NCBI RefSeq assembly: GCF_038592985.1
Contig: NZ_CP151951.1
Location: forward strand, 673,001-737,000
Length of the DNA: 64,000 bases
Direction of reading: 5' to 3'
DNA from: Paenibacillus sp. FSL R10-2782
GTDB taxonomy: Bacteria; Bacillota; Bacilli; Paenibacillales; Paenibacillaceae
The notes beneath the pieces were generated by a model, which was not told where the DNA came from, made no database searches, and was given only the letters and a program-made list of their open reading frames with translations. The position numbers and the translations under genes are program-made. Shown piece after piece: positions 36,133 through 45,464 of this stretch. Numbering within the stretch: the stretch's first letter is position 1; the number at the start of each line of letters is the position of its first letter.

Positions 36133-36396
36133 TTAATATCGATTTTCTGTATTTCCAAACCGGGCTTCACCTATTGAAATAGCAAGTCCTTCCGATATAG
36201 CATTCTGAATTGCACTATCCGAGTTCGTCTTGAACAAAATATTCACGTCACCAAACTGCTCGGTAAAGTTTCTAATAAACATATCTATATAGTCATCCTT
36301 ATATAAGTCCATATCAATCACAAACAAAGCGCGGTCTCCAAATAACTCGGAAACCGCGCTGTTTTGCTTATACTCCACTAATATATCTAGATCCAT
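36133..36396 (-). pseudogene. Possible C-terminal fragment of a LysR-type regulator
   Basis: An 87-codon frame reads GDRALFVIDMDLYKDDYIDM, then VNILFKTNSDSAIQNAISEGLAISIG. This resembles the effector-binding domain of LysR regulators, where the (N/S)-(D/E)-x-(A/V)-I-x-x-A-(V/I)-S-E-G-x-(A/G)-I-(S/A) stretch is typical. There is no DNA-binding part. The frame begins just after the SLH gene stop and lacks a good ribosome site. A terminator hairpin (36328-36360) lies inside it, so the fragment is probably not a functional gene. Confidence 0.4.
36328..36360 (-). terminator. Hairpin downstream of SLH gene
   Basis: AGCGCGGT and ACCGCGCT form an eight-pair GC stem with a 17-base loop. On the minus strand it is followed by TTTGTTTG. 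It is placed to end transcription from the SLH protein gene 54 bases upstream. Confidence 0.55.
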
Positions 36397-36413
36397 TGGG
36401 TACTTAGTCAGTC

Positions 36414-39400
36414 TTATTTGAAAATACGTTCCAGCAGTTCAGCCATTTCACCTCGGCTGATAGCTGCTTTGGGTTGGAGCGTTCCATCAGGATAGCTGCT
36501 GATCCATCCGGAGGATACGGCTTTTTCCAAGGCTGCGGAAGCCCATGCAGCGATCTGCTGTTTATCCTTATAGGATTGCAAGGTGACCGCGCTTGTGGTG
36601 GCAGATGCCTTATCCGCCATCGCATGTGACAATATCACCATCGCCTGTTCACGAGTAAGACTCTCATCGGGGCTGAATGTCTGAGTAGTTATGCCTTCGA
36701 TCCATCCCTGACGATGAGCGGCTTCCACGGTGGATGCAGCCCAGTGCCCTTTCATATCTGTAAATGAGGTAGGCACACTCTCATCTCCATTGGTCCCCAA
36801 CGCTCGGGTCAGTATGGATACAAATTCTGCGCGGCTTACTGCACGCTCCGGACGCATCTTGCCATCTTTGTAGCCTTGTAGCCAGCCTTTGTCTGCCAGC
36901 GATTGCAAGGATTTCGCCGCCCAATGGCCTTGGATATCCGACCATACCGTAGCTGCACCTTGCGAATCCGCTGAATTTGTTGTGCCGTCCTGTACGTTTG
37001 TATTATCGGATGGAGATTTTGTATGGGTAGAAACTGCAATCGCAAAGGTACTAAACCGGGTCGTATCGAAGCCCACAGCCGACAGGTTCCCTTTTGAATC
37101 CCTCACAGCCGTACCTTTTAGAATCTCCTGCTCTCCATTGTCATGAATAACGAGAACAGAAAACTGGGGTTCCTTGCCCTGCAATTCACGGATGGACTCG
37201 GCATCCAGCGGCAGAACGATGTGCGATGTACTACCTGTAACGTTAGCCTTGATTTCCACAGCCGTGCCAATCAGTTTCAGGCTGGATTGTTGTCCGGCCC
37301 AATCGCGGATCTGCTGTGTACGCTGTGCATCTGCCCGTTGGAATGACAATGCAACGTCCTGCTGACCCGAGAACATACGGGTTAAGGCATCACTGGATAG
37401 CATCAGTGTTCCATATTGGGATATGACTGCGGCCCCGACTTTATCCCATGTATTCAGCGAAGAATAGGGAAGAACAACACGGCTGGTATCCTTTTCCTGT
37501 TCCAGATGAATATCCGCGTAAGCCTTGCCTTCCAGGCGGGCCTGAGTGATTTGTCCATCCAGAAATGCCGAAGAAGGAGTAAAGATGATGATGGCTTTTC
37601 CCTGTTCAGAAAATCCGGGTTGCAGTTGTATAAGAGAGTTGTTGTAGTCTTCGTCTTGGTCTTTTTTATTAGAATTGCCCGTGTCTACAATGACCTTAGC
37701 AGGAACGGTTACTTCGATCTGTTGTGTCAGGGCGTGAGAACCATCGCTTACCTTGGTGACCTCCAGTATTACGGTAACCGCTGTTTGGGTTGCTGCCGGG
37801 AAGATAGCTCCATCTGTGCGAATCATATCCGGCTGGCTAGTGCGGCTGATGACCAGGCGGAAGCCCTCAGGTACAGCAGGCAGCTTGAGCAGGGTATCAT
37901 TTGCAGCAGGTGTTGTTAGGCTTGTGATGGAATCGGCTACACGTTGGGCAGTGAGTCCTTGGGCATACACCAATCTGGAAGGAGCGCTCTCCATGCCATT
38001 CACGATCTGTAGCACGTAATAGCTGATTCCCTCAGGAACAGGCGTAAATATATATTTCCCTTCTCCCGAAGCGGTCCCTTCGGCAATAAGCTCCTGCTGG
38101 GCATTGTACAGCTCAAGCCGTGCACCCGGCCAGGCGCCTGTAACGAGCACCGAGGGGTTAGTGTCATTGCCCGCTGTGGCTTCAATAGCATGGGGAAGCA
38201 CGCTTATGTGTCTTTCGGCTGGCTCAGCCGACCAACCAGATTGATCGCTATAAACATAGTTCAATACATATACACCGGGCGCATTCGTATCCACATTGCC
38301 GATGCCTGACAGATCTGATACCAGAATATTACCGTATACGCTGTCCAGCACGCTGGCTCCCGGATCGGTGAAGGTGCTGCCAGCTTCCAGAATGATCGGG
38401 TTGTTGCCGTTCAAACGTACATAGGGTGTATTCGGTAACGCCTTCAATACTGTGATTATGAATGTTCTTTGTACAGAGGTTGGGCCTTTGGATATAGTTG
38501 CTATTAATTGTACATTTACATCACCGTCTATATACTTCGGCCGATTCACCTGCCCCGTACTGCTGAGAACATCCGGTTGATCCGAAGACCAATCAATACG
38601 TGTGTCAAATGCTCCTGTATTGGGCAAAGTGATGGAATCCTTAATCCCTTGGGAGTATTCCAGTTTCAGGGTGTTTGCTGCCAAATTCACCGCTTCATCA
38701 GCGCTTACGGGCAGTGAAGGCACGAGCAGGCTGAATTTTTTACGAAGCTCCGTTCCGCCTCTTGTCAGAACAGCTTCCAGTGTAATGGGTTGATCGCCCT
38801 GTACATAGCTCGGGAACGTGACCTGACCGTTGTGATCCAGGAACTCGGGGTGATTCGAAGTCCACGACACCTGAACGCCGTTCAAGCCTTCTTTCGGCAA
38901 ATATACGTCCCCGGTTACGGTGGTTACGGGTACATCAAGTGCCGCGTAAGCTGCGTTTACAGCTTCAATATCGTTCATCGGCAGACTGAGCACATGTGCA
39001 GTGAAATTTTTTGTTTTCGTTAAGCCTTCGAGAAGCAGGACAGCCGTCAGGGTAACATCTGTATTTCCATCAATATAGGAGGGTCTGCTAAGTGTTCCAT
39101 CGGGTGCAATAACAAGCGGGTTAGCAGAGGACCATTCGATCTGGACGCCACCATAGCCGGATAATGGGAGAGAGACATTTTCTTGCACTGCGGACAAATT
39201 GCCCAAGGATAGGCTATCTGCTGCCTGGTCCAGTGTGTCCTGGGCATTTACCTTCAATACAGTAACCTCAAAGGTTTGAGTATCCGAAGCGGTTCCCTTA
39301 GTAATCGTCGCGGTCAGTTTTACTTTCCGGTCGCCCAGATCGTAGCGCGGGCGTGTGACAGTCCCCTCATTGGTGATAATATCCGGGGTATCCGAACTCC

Positions 39401-40325
39401 AACTCACCGTTGTATCGTTCAATCCAGTCAGTGGGAGTGTCAGCCGTTGTGATACCGCAGCAGCCGAATCTCCTGATGCGAAGCCTGGAGCCAGTGCAGC
39501 TTTGGCCTGTGCAACATATTCCGCATCGGTCACTATATTCACCGTGACCTCTACGGGAGCACTATTGCCCTGAACGTTCACAGCCTGAAGGCTGTAAAGA
39601 GCCGCACCGGAAGGTAACGACGAAGCATCTGTGAATTGGGTTAATGGCCCTGTATACAGGGTAACGTTATTTCTGATGACCTTGTATGAAGTTGCGTAAG
39701 GAACGGCATCCCAGCTCAATTCCACCGCATTTCCTTTTTGGGTTCCTGTAAAATGACCTGGAGCCTGTGGAACGGGCAATCGTTCCCCATAAGCCTCAAA
39801 TTCCATGACAGAAGCCCACTGGTTGTTTCTCGCATTTCCTTGATCAATATACAAGCGCAAGTATCGTGCAGTCACCGGGGAAATGCTTCGGCTATAACGA
39901 GCGTTAGCGTTATTTTGAACAGTATCGGAAGTAACCCAATTCGTTCCATCACTGCTCGTTTGCAATCGGAAACTGTAAGGATCGCGTTGATCCTGCCATC
40001 CATTCATGATTCCCATACCTGTTATACCGTAGCGATCTACGATAAACCAGTCCCTCAGATCTATCTGAATCCATTTTTCACCGTTGCTGGCTTGATACCA
40101 GCGGCTTGTCGGCTCATAGGAGCCGTCCACTGCTTTGGCGGGTTCATAGGGCTGGCTGTAGCCGCTTGAGGTTACCGGTTTGTTGAGTACTACATTTTGT
40201 AAGCCAGCGGCATGAGCTTCATTCGTCCCTATGAGCAGAACCGCACCACCGATAATGGGCAGCAGTGGAATGAGCAAATGATAGGGTTTTATTTTGTTGC
40301 GTGTGAAGTTATTGCCTTCGAGCAC
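36414..40325 (-). CDS. S-layer homology protein with F5/8C and Ig-like domains
   Basis: Secreted wall-attached protein of 1303 residues. A long signal peptide ends near EAHA (residue 39). Residues 42-185 are an F5/8 type C (discoidin-like) carbohydrate-binding domain, followed by a fibronectin-like segment (about 190-270), four atrophied bacterial Ig-like repeats of about 90 residues (SDTPDIIT..., SANPLVIA..., TSNHPEFLD..., SDQPDVLS...), a DUF5011-like domain near 625, and three C-terminal SLH repeats (about 1110-1300). It starts with GTG 40325 behind GAGGTG. The SLH repeats attach it to pyruvylated wall polymer; the F5/8C domain may bind a polysaccharide. It follows a small tail-collar-like gene by 47 bases. 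Confidence 0.9.
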   Translation of the reverse strand: MLEGNNFTRNKIKPYHLLIPLLPIIGGAVLLIGTNEAHAAGLQNVVLNKPVTSSGYSQPYEPAKAVDGSYEPTSRWYQASNGEKWIQIDLRDWFIVDRYGITGMGIMNGWQDQRDPYSFRLQTSSDGTNWVTSDTVQNNANARYSRSISPVTARYLRLYIDQGNARNNQWASVMEFEAYGERLPVPQAPGHFTGTQKGNAVELSWDAVPYATSYKVIRNNVTLYTGPLTQFTDASSLPSGAALYSLQAVNVQGNSAPVEVTVNIVTDAEYVAQAKAALAPGFASGDSAAAVSQRLTLPLTGLNDTTVSWSSDTPDIITNEGTVTRPRYDLGDRKVKLTATITKGTASDTQTFEVTVLKVNAQDTLDQAADSLSLGNLSAVQENVSLPLSGYGGVQIEWSSANPLVIAPDGTLSRPSYIDGNTDVTLTAVLLLEGLTKTKNFTAHVLSLPMNDIEAVNAAYAALDVPVTTVTGDVYLPKEGLNGVQVSWTSNHPEFLDHNGQVTFPSYVQGDQPITLEAVLTRGGTELRKKFSLLVPSLPVSADEAVNLAANTLKLEYSQGIKDSITLPNTGAFDTRIDWSSDQPDVLSSTGQVNRPKYIDGDVNVQLIATISKGPTSVQRTFIITVLKALPNTPYVRLNGNNPIILEAGSTFTDPGASVLDSVYGNILVSDLSGIGNVDTNAPGVYVLNYVYSDQSGWSAEPAERHISVLPHAIEATAGNDTNPSVLVTGAWPGARLELYNAQQELIAEGTASGEGKYIFTPVPEGISYYVLQIVNGMESAPSRLVYAQGLTAQRVADSITSLTTPAANDTLLKLPAVPEGFRLVISRTSQPDMIRTDGAIFPAATQTAVTVILEVTKVSDGSHALTQQIEVTVPAKVIVDTGNSNKKDQDEDYNNSLIQLQPGFSEQGKAIIIFTPSSAFLDGQITQARLEGKAYADIHLEQEKDTSRVVLPYSSLNTWDKVGAAVISQYGTLMLSSDALTRMFSGQQDVALSFQRADAQRTQQIRDWAGQQSSLKLIGTAVEIKANVTGSTSHIVLPLDAESIRELQGKEPQFSVLVIHDNGEQEILKGTAVRDSKGNLSAVGFDTTRFSTFAIAVSTHTKSPSDNTNVQDGTTNSADSQGAATVWSDIQGHWAAKSLQSLADKGWLQGYKDGKMRPERAVSRAEFVSILTRALGTNGDESVPTSFTDMKGHWAASTVEAAHRQGWIEGITTQTFSPDESLTREQAMVILSHAMADKASATTSAVTLQSYKDKQQIAAWASAALEKAVSSGWISSYPDGTLQPKAAISRGEMAELLERIFK

Positions 40326-40372
40326 GCGATCACCTCTTCTTCAGAAAAATAGCATAGCGCTTGGTACACTTA

Positions 40373-40714
40373 TTATGAGCGAGGCGGGTATACACCCTGA
40401 GTTGCGATGTAGTAGTTCACGTTCGGCATTGGAGAAGCCCCGCGCAGGTCAGGTAAAGCAAAGGTGGTTCTTCCATCGCCACCAAAATTAGTGCCCAGCA
40501 GAGAGAATAATACCTCATTTTGCGAAATGCTCAAGAGCTGACCCTCGCATTTTAACCATCCATTAGGAGCATAAGTATACGGGTACAACGTAATTTCTCC
40601 GATATAAGGCTCATACCCCGCGTGTGCCTGCTTGGGACTTACCGCCGTTCCTCCAACCAAAATGACCGCTAACAAACTCAACACAGCGGTTTTCTTCCAA
40701 AAATGCTTCTTCAT
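40373..40714 (-). CDS. Secreted tail-collar domain protein
   Basis: Protein of 113 residues: a signal peptide ending near QAHA (residue 32), then an 80-residue phage tail-collar-like domain (YIGEITLYPYTYAPNGWLKCEG then LLGTNFGGDGRTTFALPDLRG), of the microcystin-dependent-protein type. Normally such domains occur in phage fibres or larger cytoplasmic proteins; here it stands alone with a signal peptide. AAAGGGG supports ATG 40714. It lies 47 bases upstream of the SLH protein gene on the same strand, so they are probably co-transcribed. Function is unknown. Confidence 0.8.
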   Translation of the reverse strand: MKKHFWKKTAVLSLLAVILVGGTAVSPKQAHAGYEPYIGEITLYPYTYAPNGWLKCEGQLLSISQNEVLFSLLGTNFGGDGRTTFALPDLRGASPMPNVNYYIATQGVYPPRS

Positions 40715-41027
40715 ACTTGCAACCCCTTTCAGATTCGAATAATGGACAAAAAAATCAATGAATTTGTGACGCTAGTCATGGAATGAAATGATACTATCAT
40801 GGAATTGGGTTTTTGGCATCGCTAGACACCCATCAAATCCACCATTTTATACCTTTTATTAGGCGAGAATTTTATCGCACCAAGTAAGCATTCCTTAAAG
40901 GGAATATTCCTTGTTATGTCTCGAATGTGATCTGATGGTGAGGTGCGGATCAATGTTCATGCATTTTTTTTTCTAATCCCGGTAAATATATATACAAAAT
41001 CGTATGTAGGCGAAGGGGGAAGGGACA

Positions 41028-41839
41028 GTGTGGCAGACAATTGTAACTCATATACCCAAATGTACAGTGTTAATGCAGGCTATCTTTTTGTCCCTTGTAT
41101 CTTTACTCATCTTGTTGGCGTTCGACAAATTAAAACAGTCGATGGCAGAGAAAGCAGACGCAAGGAGCAAATAGAACTGCTCGAAGAATGCGACCATACA
41201 GAGGAAAATGCTCACGTTCCTGCTGAAAGCAAAGATTCGAATGTACGTAGGAATGAGGACGAGAGCTATTCTGAGGATTATGAGGCGAATGTAACGAAGA
41301 TGAGACAAGCCATCACGGATATGGCTGATGTTAACGAAAAGTCTATTTTTCTGGATCATTTACAGGCTAGGGTGAGTCTGTTTTGTGTAGATGGCTTAAC
41401 GGACAGGGCTAGCATGGATCAAAATATAATAAAGCCATTGTCAGAATCGGTATTGCGAGGTCCACGGATTGGCTTCACAGAGGTACTCAGCGATAATACA
41501 GCCTTATTTCGCAGATACGGAGAAAGTACCGAACTGGCCATGCATTCCTTCAAAGTCGGCAAAAGGGTGCAAAAGCAGCTTATGGTTGTCTATTTCAGGG
41601 ACATTGCTAATTCTGAGCTTGTAGAGGAGGTCAAACGACGGATCAAAACCATTGGTGTGGATGAAGTCATGGAATCAGGCTATGTAGAGCAACTCATCGA
41701 GGACAATTTTCTCAGTCCTTTTATGCAAATTCAAAATACGGAGAGACCTTCGAAAAATGAACATAAAAACGAAGTAGGCGGAATGGTGCTGTACAAGCGA
41801 AGCGGTCGCTTTTGTCCCCGGATTTCTACCCCACTATAG
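41028..41839 (+). pseudogene. Degraded gerAA paralogue
   Basis: A GerAA-type gene broken in at least three ways. It starts at GTG 41028 (behind AAGGGGGAAGGGA) with a membrane anchor (WQTIVTHIPKCTVLMQAIFL) alignable to the intact gerAA start at 30307. The frame then shifts near 41150. The second frame continues with the conserved part ([36 protein letters not shown]), but about 60 residues are missing just before it. After NTERP the homology ends and the C-terminal membrane helices are absent. No ger B or C genes accompany it. Confidence 0.8.
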
Positions 41840-41861
41840 ATTTTATTCCAGAAATCCGGGG
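41816..41861. repeat. Inverted repeat at the end of the gerAA remnant
   Basis: CCCCGGATTTCT pairs perfectly with AGAAATCCGGGG across 22 bases. It spans the stop codon of the remnant, without T run. It could be a terminator moved in by the deletion. Confidence 0.5.
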
Positions 41862-41964
41862 GCGGTGGCGATGGGGAGCACCATCCGACTGCGCAGTGGC
41901 GCGATAGGTAACTTTTAAGTTCGGCTTATACATTTCCCTAATTCTCTTGGATAGCAATTACGGT

Positions 41965-42513
41965 TTAATCAAACAGCGGCAGCGTTTCTTCCAACCACGT
42001 AATATAGCTTTCTTCCCGATTAATGGCACGGCTCAGCACCAGATAATGTCCGAATTGTTCAGAGTCGGGAGATTGAAGGTTTTCGTCCAGCAGCCGGAGT
42101 GAAGTCTTGCTCTCGTATAAATGCTCCAGCTTCTCTTTGCGTTTGGCAATCTGGTCCTCGAACAATCGCTTGTTCTCTTCTTTCGGGATGGCTGCTGAAA
42201 AATATAGCATAAGCATAAATTCATCCTTTTCCGTTTCCGGTAAATCTTTGGGACTCAGCAGCCATTCGGTCAGCTCCCGGGTTCCCTTGGGCGTGATGCA
42301 GTACAGCTTCTTTTCCAGCTTGGCTCCTGTAATGGAGGTGCGATATTCGATTAACTCTTCTTCGGTCAGCCTTTTGAGCTCAGGATAAATCTGACTGTGC
42401 TTGGCGCTCCAAAATTGCCCGATTTCCTTCTTGAATTGGCTCGTAATATCGTAGCCGCTCATTTCCTCTTTGTGAATTAGGCCCAGAATGGCATATTTTA
42501 ATATACGTTTCAA
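41965..42513 (-). CDS. padR: PadR family regulator of phenolic acid response
   Basis: PadR-type repressor of 182 residues: N-terminal winged helix (residues 1-85, start KRILKYAILGLIHKEEMSGYDIT) and a helical dimerisation arm (about 95-180). It starts with TTG 42513, behind GAGGAGAG. It is transcribed away from the phenolic acid decarboxylase gene, and the gap between them has two overlapping ATGT-N8-ACAT sites, the known PadR recognition pattern. It should repress padC until phenolic acids such as p-coumarate or ferulate are present. Confidence 0.9.
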   Translation of the reverse strand: MKRILKYAILGLIHKEEMSGYDITSQFKKEIGQFWSAKHSQIYPELKRLTEEELIEYRTSITGAKLEKKLYCITPKGTRELTEWLLSPKDLPETEKDEFMLMLYFSAAIPKEENKRLFEDQIAKRKEKLEHLYESKTSLRLLDENLQSPDSEQFGHYLVLSRAINREESYITWLEETLPLFD

Positions 42514-42571
42514 CGTAGCTCTCCTCGCAATGCGGTATTTGACAGTAGTATACCACAGTGCTACAATTTAT

Positions 42572-42601
42572 ATGTAATTAAAAACATGTTTAGATTTACA
42601 T
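42572..42601. promoter_or_regulatory. Double PadR operator
   Basis: ATGT-N8-ACAT occurs at 42572-42587 and again at 42586-42601; the two sites share AT. The pattern equals the PadR dyad known from Bacillus and lactic acid bacteria. The sites lie 59 bases upstream of padR and 78 bases upstream of padC. Confidence 0.72.
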
Positions 42602-42678
42602 GTTTAAGATTCTATACTTATTATTTTTGCATGATGTTCAATTCATGACAACTCATAATACGGAAAGAAGGATGCAGG

Positions 42679-43170
42679 ATGGACAAGTTTATCGGCAGTC
42701 ACATGATCTACACCTACGAGAATGGTTGGGAATACGAAATTTATATTAAAAATGAAGACACAATCGATTATCGCATTCATAGCGGCATGGTAGGCGGACG
42801 TTGGGTACGTGACCAGAAGGTGAATCTGGTAAAGCTGGTGGAGAATGTGTACAAAGTGTCTTGGACCGAACCGACTGGTACTGACGTTTCTTTGAACTTT
42901 ATGCCAGAGGAAAAAAGAATGCACGGCATTATTTTCTTCCCTAAATGGGTTCATGAGCATCCGGAAATCACTGTACGCTATCAGAACGATTTTATTCCGC
43001 TGATGGAAGAATCACGTGAAAAGTACGAAACCTATCCCAAATATGTTGTCCCTGAATTTGCAGATATTACATTCATAGAAAATGCGGGTGTAAACAACGA
43101 AAAATTGATTTCTCAAGCACCCTACGCAGGAATGACAGACGATATTCGTGCAGGTAAGCTGCAAGCATAA
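42679..43170 (+). CDS. padC: Phenolic acid decarboxylase
   Basis: Enzyme of 163 residues that decarboxylates p-coumaric, ferulic or caffeic acid to the vinyl phenol, without cofactor. Sequence is characteristic of PadC throughout: [20 protein letters not shown], then [13 protein letters not shown], and [27 protein letters not shown] precedes ATG 42679. It is divergent from padR and ends at its own terminator. This is a detoxification system for plant phenolics, in keeping with a rhizosphere lifestyle. Confidence 0.95.
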   Translation: MDKFIGSHMIYTYENGWEYEIYIKNEDTIDYRIHSGMVGGRWVRDQKVNLVKLVENVYKVSWTEPTGTDVSLNFMPEEKRMHGIIFFPKWVHEHPEITVRYQNDFIPLMEESREKYETYPKYVVPEFADITFIENAGVNNEKLISQAPYAGMTDDIRAGKLQA

Positions 43171-43191
43171 TCAAGCATTTGCTGATGGTGT

Positions 43192-43228
43192 AAAGCCTGG
43201 GTCTGTGATGAGCAGCTCAGGCTTTTTT
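43192..43228 (+). terminator. Rho-independent terminator of padC
   Basis: AAAGCCTG and CAGGCTTT flank an 18-base loop and are followed by a T run. Confidence 0.82.
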
Positions 43229-43267
43229 GTGCTGATTGGAGAGAGGGGGATTATCAGTGAGCGGGAT

Positions 43268-43714
43268 TTAGAATGAATAGTAGACCAGACCATGCTCGAT
43301 CAGATAAGAACGGCTAATCCGTGGTTTGACGATGGGCGTTGCAAGAGAGAGACTTTGCAGGTTCACGTGGGTGGTCAGGTCGGATAAGGCGGACAGAGCC
43401 AGCTCTGCTTTGACATGTCCCCAGTTGTCAGCGTGGTGCTGAATATATTGGTGAGCCTCGGTAAAGGATAGACCCTTGAGCAAGGTAAACACGGAAGCCC
43501 ATCGGACGAGGTCGAAGGTTCCTTTGATTTCAGGTAGCTCATATTCTGCCATACCTTGAGCGCCGTTACACGACATGGTGAGCAAGCCACAGCAGCGGTG
43601 CTGAACATGTTTAGAGTCTGGAAACTGACGATAGTCATACTGAATGATTGCCATGGAACCAATCCGTAATTGAGTTGCTTTGGACGTTTTGGGCTGGGCA
43701 AGCGTCATGCTCAT
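43268..43714 (-). CDS. Hypothetical protein
   Basis: Protein of 148 residues that I do not recognise. It has no signal peptide or membrane segment. The centre (GMAEYELPEIKGTFDLVRWASVF) and two Cys residues at about 41-42 are its visible features. AAGGAGG precedes ATG 43714 at a normal distance, and a TTACAT/TATGAT promoter pair lies further upstream, so it looks like a real, separately transcribed gene. A near-Fnr-type palindrome lies at 43777-43792. Confidence 0.7.
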   Translation of the reverse strand: MSMTLAQPKTSKATQLRIGSMAIIQYDYRQFPDSKHVQHRCCGLLTMSCNGAQGMAEYELPEIKGTFDLVRWASVFTLLKGLSFTEAHQYIQHHADNWGHVKAELALSALSDLTTHVNLQSLSLATPIVKPRISRSYLIEHGLVYYSF

Positions 43715-43905
43715 GCTAGAATGACCTCCTTCGATTCACCGTAAATAGGGATGGGAGAATCATACGTCACAGCGGATGTAATGTAAATCACAAACAAGGG
43801 CTTAAAATGAGGATGAGTAACGAAAACCGACTTTTAATACTCATGAAAGCGGATACTTTCATCCGTTTCTTTTATTATCTTGCCGATAGTCCTTTATAAT
43901 GACAA

Positions 43906-43945
43906 AAAGACAACCCCGGATATCCTTATCCCGGGGATTGTCTTT
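43906..43945 (-). terminator. Rho-independent terminator of MFS gene
   Basis: AAAGACAA...TTGTCTTT with an inner CCCGGATA/TATCCCGGG stem overlaps the end of the MFS gene and is followed on the minus strand by TTTTTG. Confidence 0.75.
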
Positions 43946-45464
43946 ATGCTCTCTTAGATCCAAAAATCATAAAACTGATCGCGGCTAGAACCCAGACACC
44001 AATACCGCCATAGAGCATGATCAAGCCAAAGCCGTGCACAAGCGCTGCATGGACGACGGCTCCAGACGCATCCAGTGAGGATAGTTCTGGCAAACTCTGC
44101 TTGAGAGATACAGTATTTCCGACGGCTATTTTTTCGGCTACAGACCGCAATTGCACTGCATTGAGAGTCCCGGAAAGGGCACCCTTCAAATAGGACAGAA
44201 TACCTTCCTGCAAGATGAATCCCATCACAGCGATGTTGATGGCTAGACTGATCAATCTGGCACTCATATCTATACCGGAAGCCATGCCTGCACGGGCACT
44301 CGGGACAGAGCCGGTAGTCGTGTTGGTCACAGGCGTGTTGGTTAAGCCCAGTCCTATACCAGCCAACAAGGAGCCAGGGAGCATGGTCAACCAACTGGCG
44401 TGATCGCTGCCGCTGCCATATTTCATTAAAATGAAGCCCATACCGAGGATGAACATACCTGATGGAATGACTATGCGCGGCTGATAGCGGAGTGAAAAAC
44501 GCTCTGCCAGAGGTGGAATTACCAAGGTGGGCAGAGCATAAGCCAAGAGAGACAGCCCGGCGGGTACGATGCCGTAACCCAGGCCACTCTGGAAATAGAT
44601 CGGCAGATAGATCATGAACGGCCAGAAACTGAAGTTCATGCCGATGGAGCCAAGGAGAGCGCCAGAGAAATTACGTATCTTGAATACGGAAAAGTCAAAC
44701 ATCGGATGGGCGCTGAGCTTTTCCGCAAATAGAAAAATAATGAAACTTATTGCTACTGCAATAAGGATGCTGATGGATGCTCTGCTGGTAAAGCCGAGTT
44801 CTGGCCCTTGCGTGATAAAGTATGCAAGGCCAAAAACTGTCAACGAAAGCGTGATGATGCCGATAATGTCCAACTTTTTCACCTGCGGATCGCTGGACTC
44901 CTCTATGCCACCGAAAACAAGAATCAAAGTGAGGATGGTCAACGGAACGTGGACCAGGAAAACCCAATGCCAGTTCAACACGGCCACGATCATGCCGCCG
45001 ATGATAGGTCCAAAACCGAGGCCGACACCGAACACGATCCCCCATATGCCAAAGGCTTTGCTGCGTTCTTGTCCTTCCTGAAACCGATGTGAAAGAATTG
45101 CTATCTGGCAAATCTGCATCGCACCAGCACCCACCCCTTGAAGAAACCGGCTGATGATCAGAACCGATGTGCTTTGCGCCAAGCCACAAATCAAGGATGT
45201 AATACCGAACAAGACGAGGCTGATAATAAAAATACGCCTCCTTCCATACCGGTCAGCCAGCGTTCCAACAGCCATCAGAACTGTGGCACATGCAATGGTG
45301 TAAGCGTTCATAATCCATTGCATATCCTTAAGATCGCCATGCAATACTTTTTCCAGAGTTGGCAGTATCACTGGCACACTGGAAATTTCGAGGCCGAACA
45401 TCAATGCGGACAAACATATAGCGGCCAATGCAATGATGTTTTTGCGGGAGAAGGATAGGCTCAC
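43944..45464 (-). CDS. MFS drug efflux transporter, DHA2 (EmrB/QacA) family
   Basis: Transporter of 506 residues with about 14 membrane helices. It has the MFS motif A after helix 2 (LADRYGRRRIF, near residues 68-78) and the antiporter motif C after helix 5 (GVGLGFGPIIGG, near 150). It starts with GTG 45464. The Lrp-type regulator at 45705 is transcribed in the opposite direction from the shared 240-base promoter region, so it may control the pump. Expected function is proton-driven export of drugs or similar compounds. Confidence 0.9.
   Translation of the reverse strand: MSLSFSRKNIIALAAICLSALMFGLEISSVPVILPTLEKVLHGDLKDMQWIMNAYTIACATVLMAVGTLADRYGRRRIFIISLVLFGITSLICGLAQSTSVLIISRFLQGVGAGAMQICQIAILSHRFQEGQERSKAFGIWGIVFGVGLGFGPIIGGMIVAVLNWHWVFLVHVPLTILTLILVFGGIEESSDPQVKKLDIIGIITLSLTVFGLAYFITQGPELGFTSRASISILIAVAISFIIFLFAEKLSAHPMFDFSVFKIRNFSGALLGSIGMNFSFWPFMIYLPIYFQSGLGYGIVPAGLSLLAYALPTLVIPPLAERFSLRYQPRIVIPSGMFILGMGFILMKYGSGSDHASWLTMLPGSLLAGIGLGLTNTPVTNTTTGSVPSARAGMASGIDMSARLISLAINIAVMGFILQEGILSYLKGALSGTLNAVQLRSVAEKIAVGNTVSLKQSLPELSSLDASGAVVHAALVHGFGLIMLYGGIGVWVLAAISFMIFGSKRA

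Noticed and set aside
34752..36182. 476-residue open frame opposite the collagen-like gene
   Set aside because: It is the complement of Gly-X-Y repeats, which keep several frames open; it lacks a ribosome site and sensible domains, while the minus-strand frame has the BclB-type ends.
43843..43862. ATGAAAGCGGATACTTTCAT as a CcpA site
   Set aside because: Symmetrical, but only partly fits the cre consensus, and lies in the gap between the end of the MFS gene and the upstream region of the unknown gene; too weak to list.
44614..45081. 155-residue plus-strand frame inside the MFS gene
   Set aside because: Antisense of membrane-helix codons, without ribosome site or domain.
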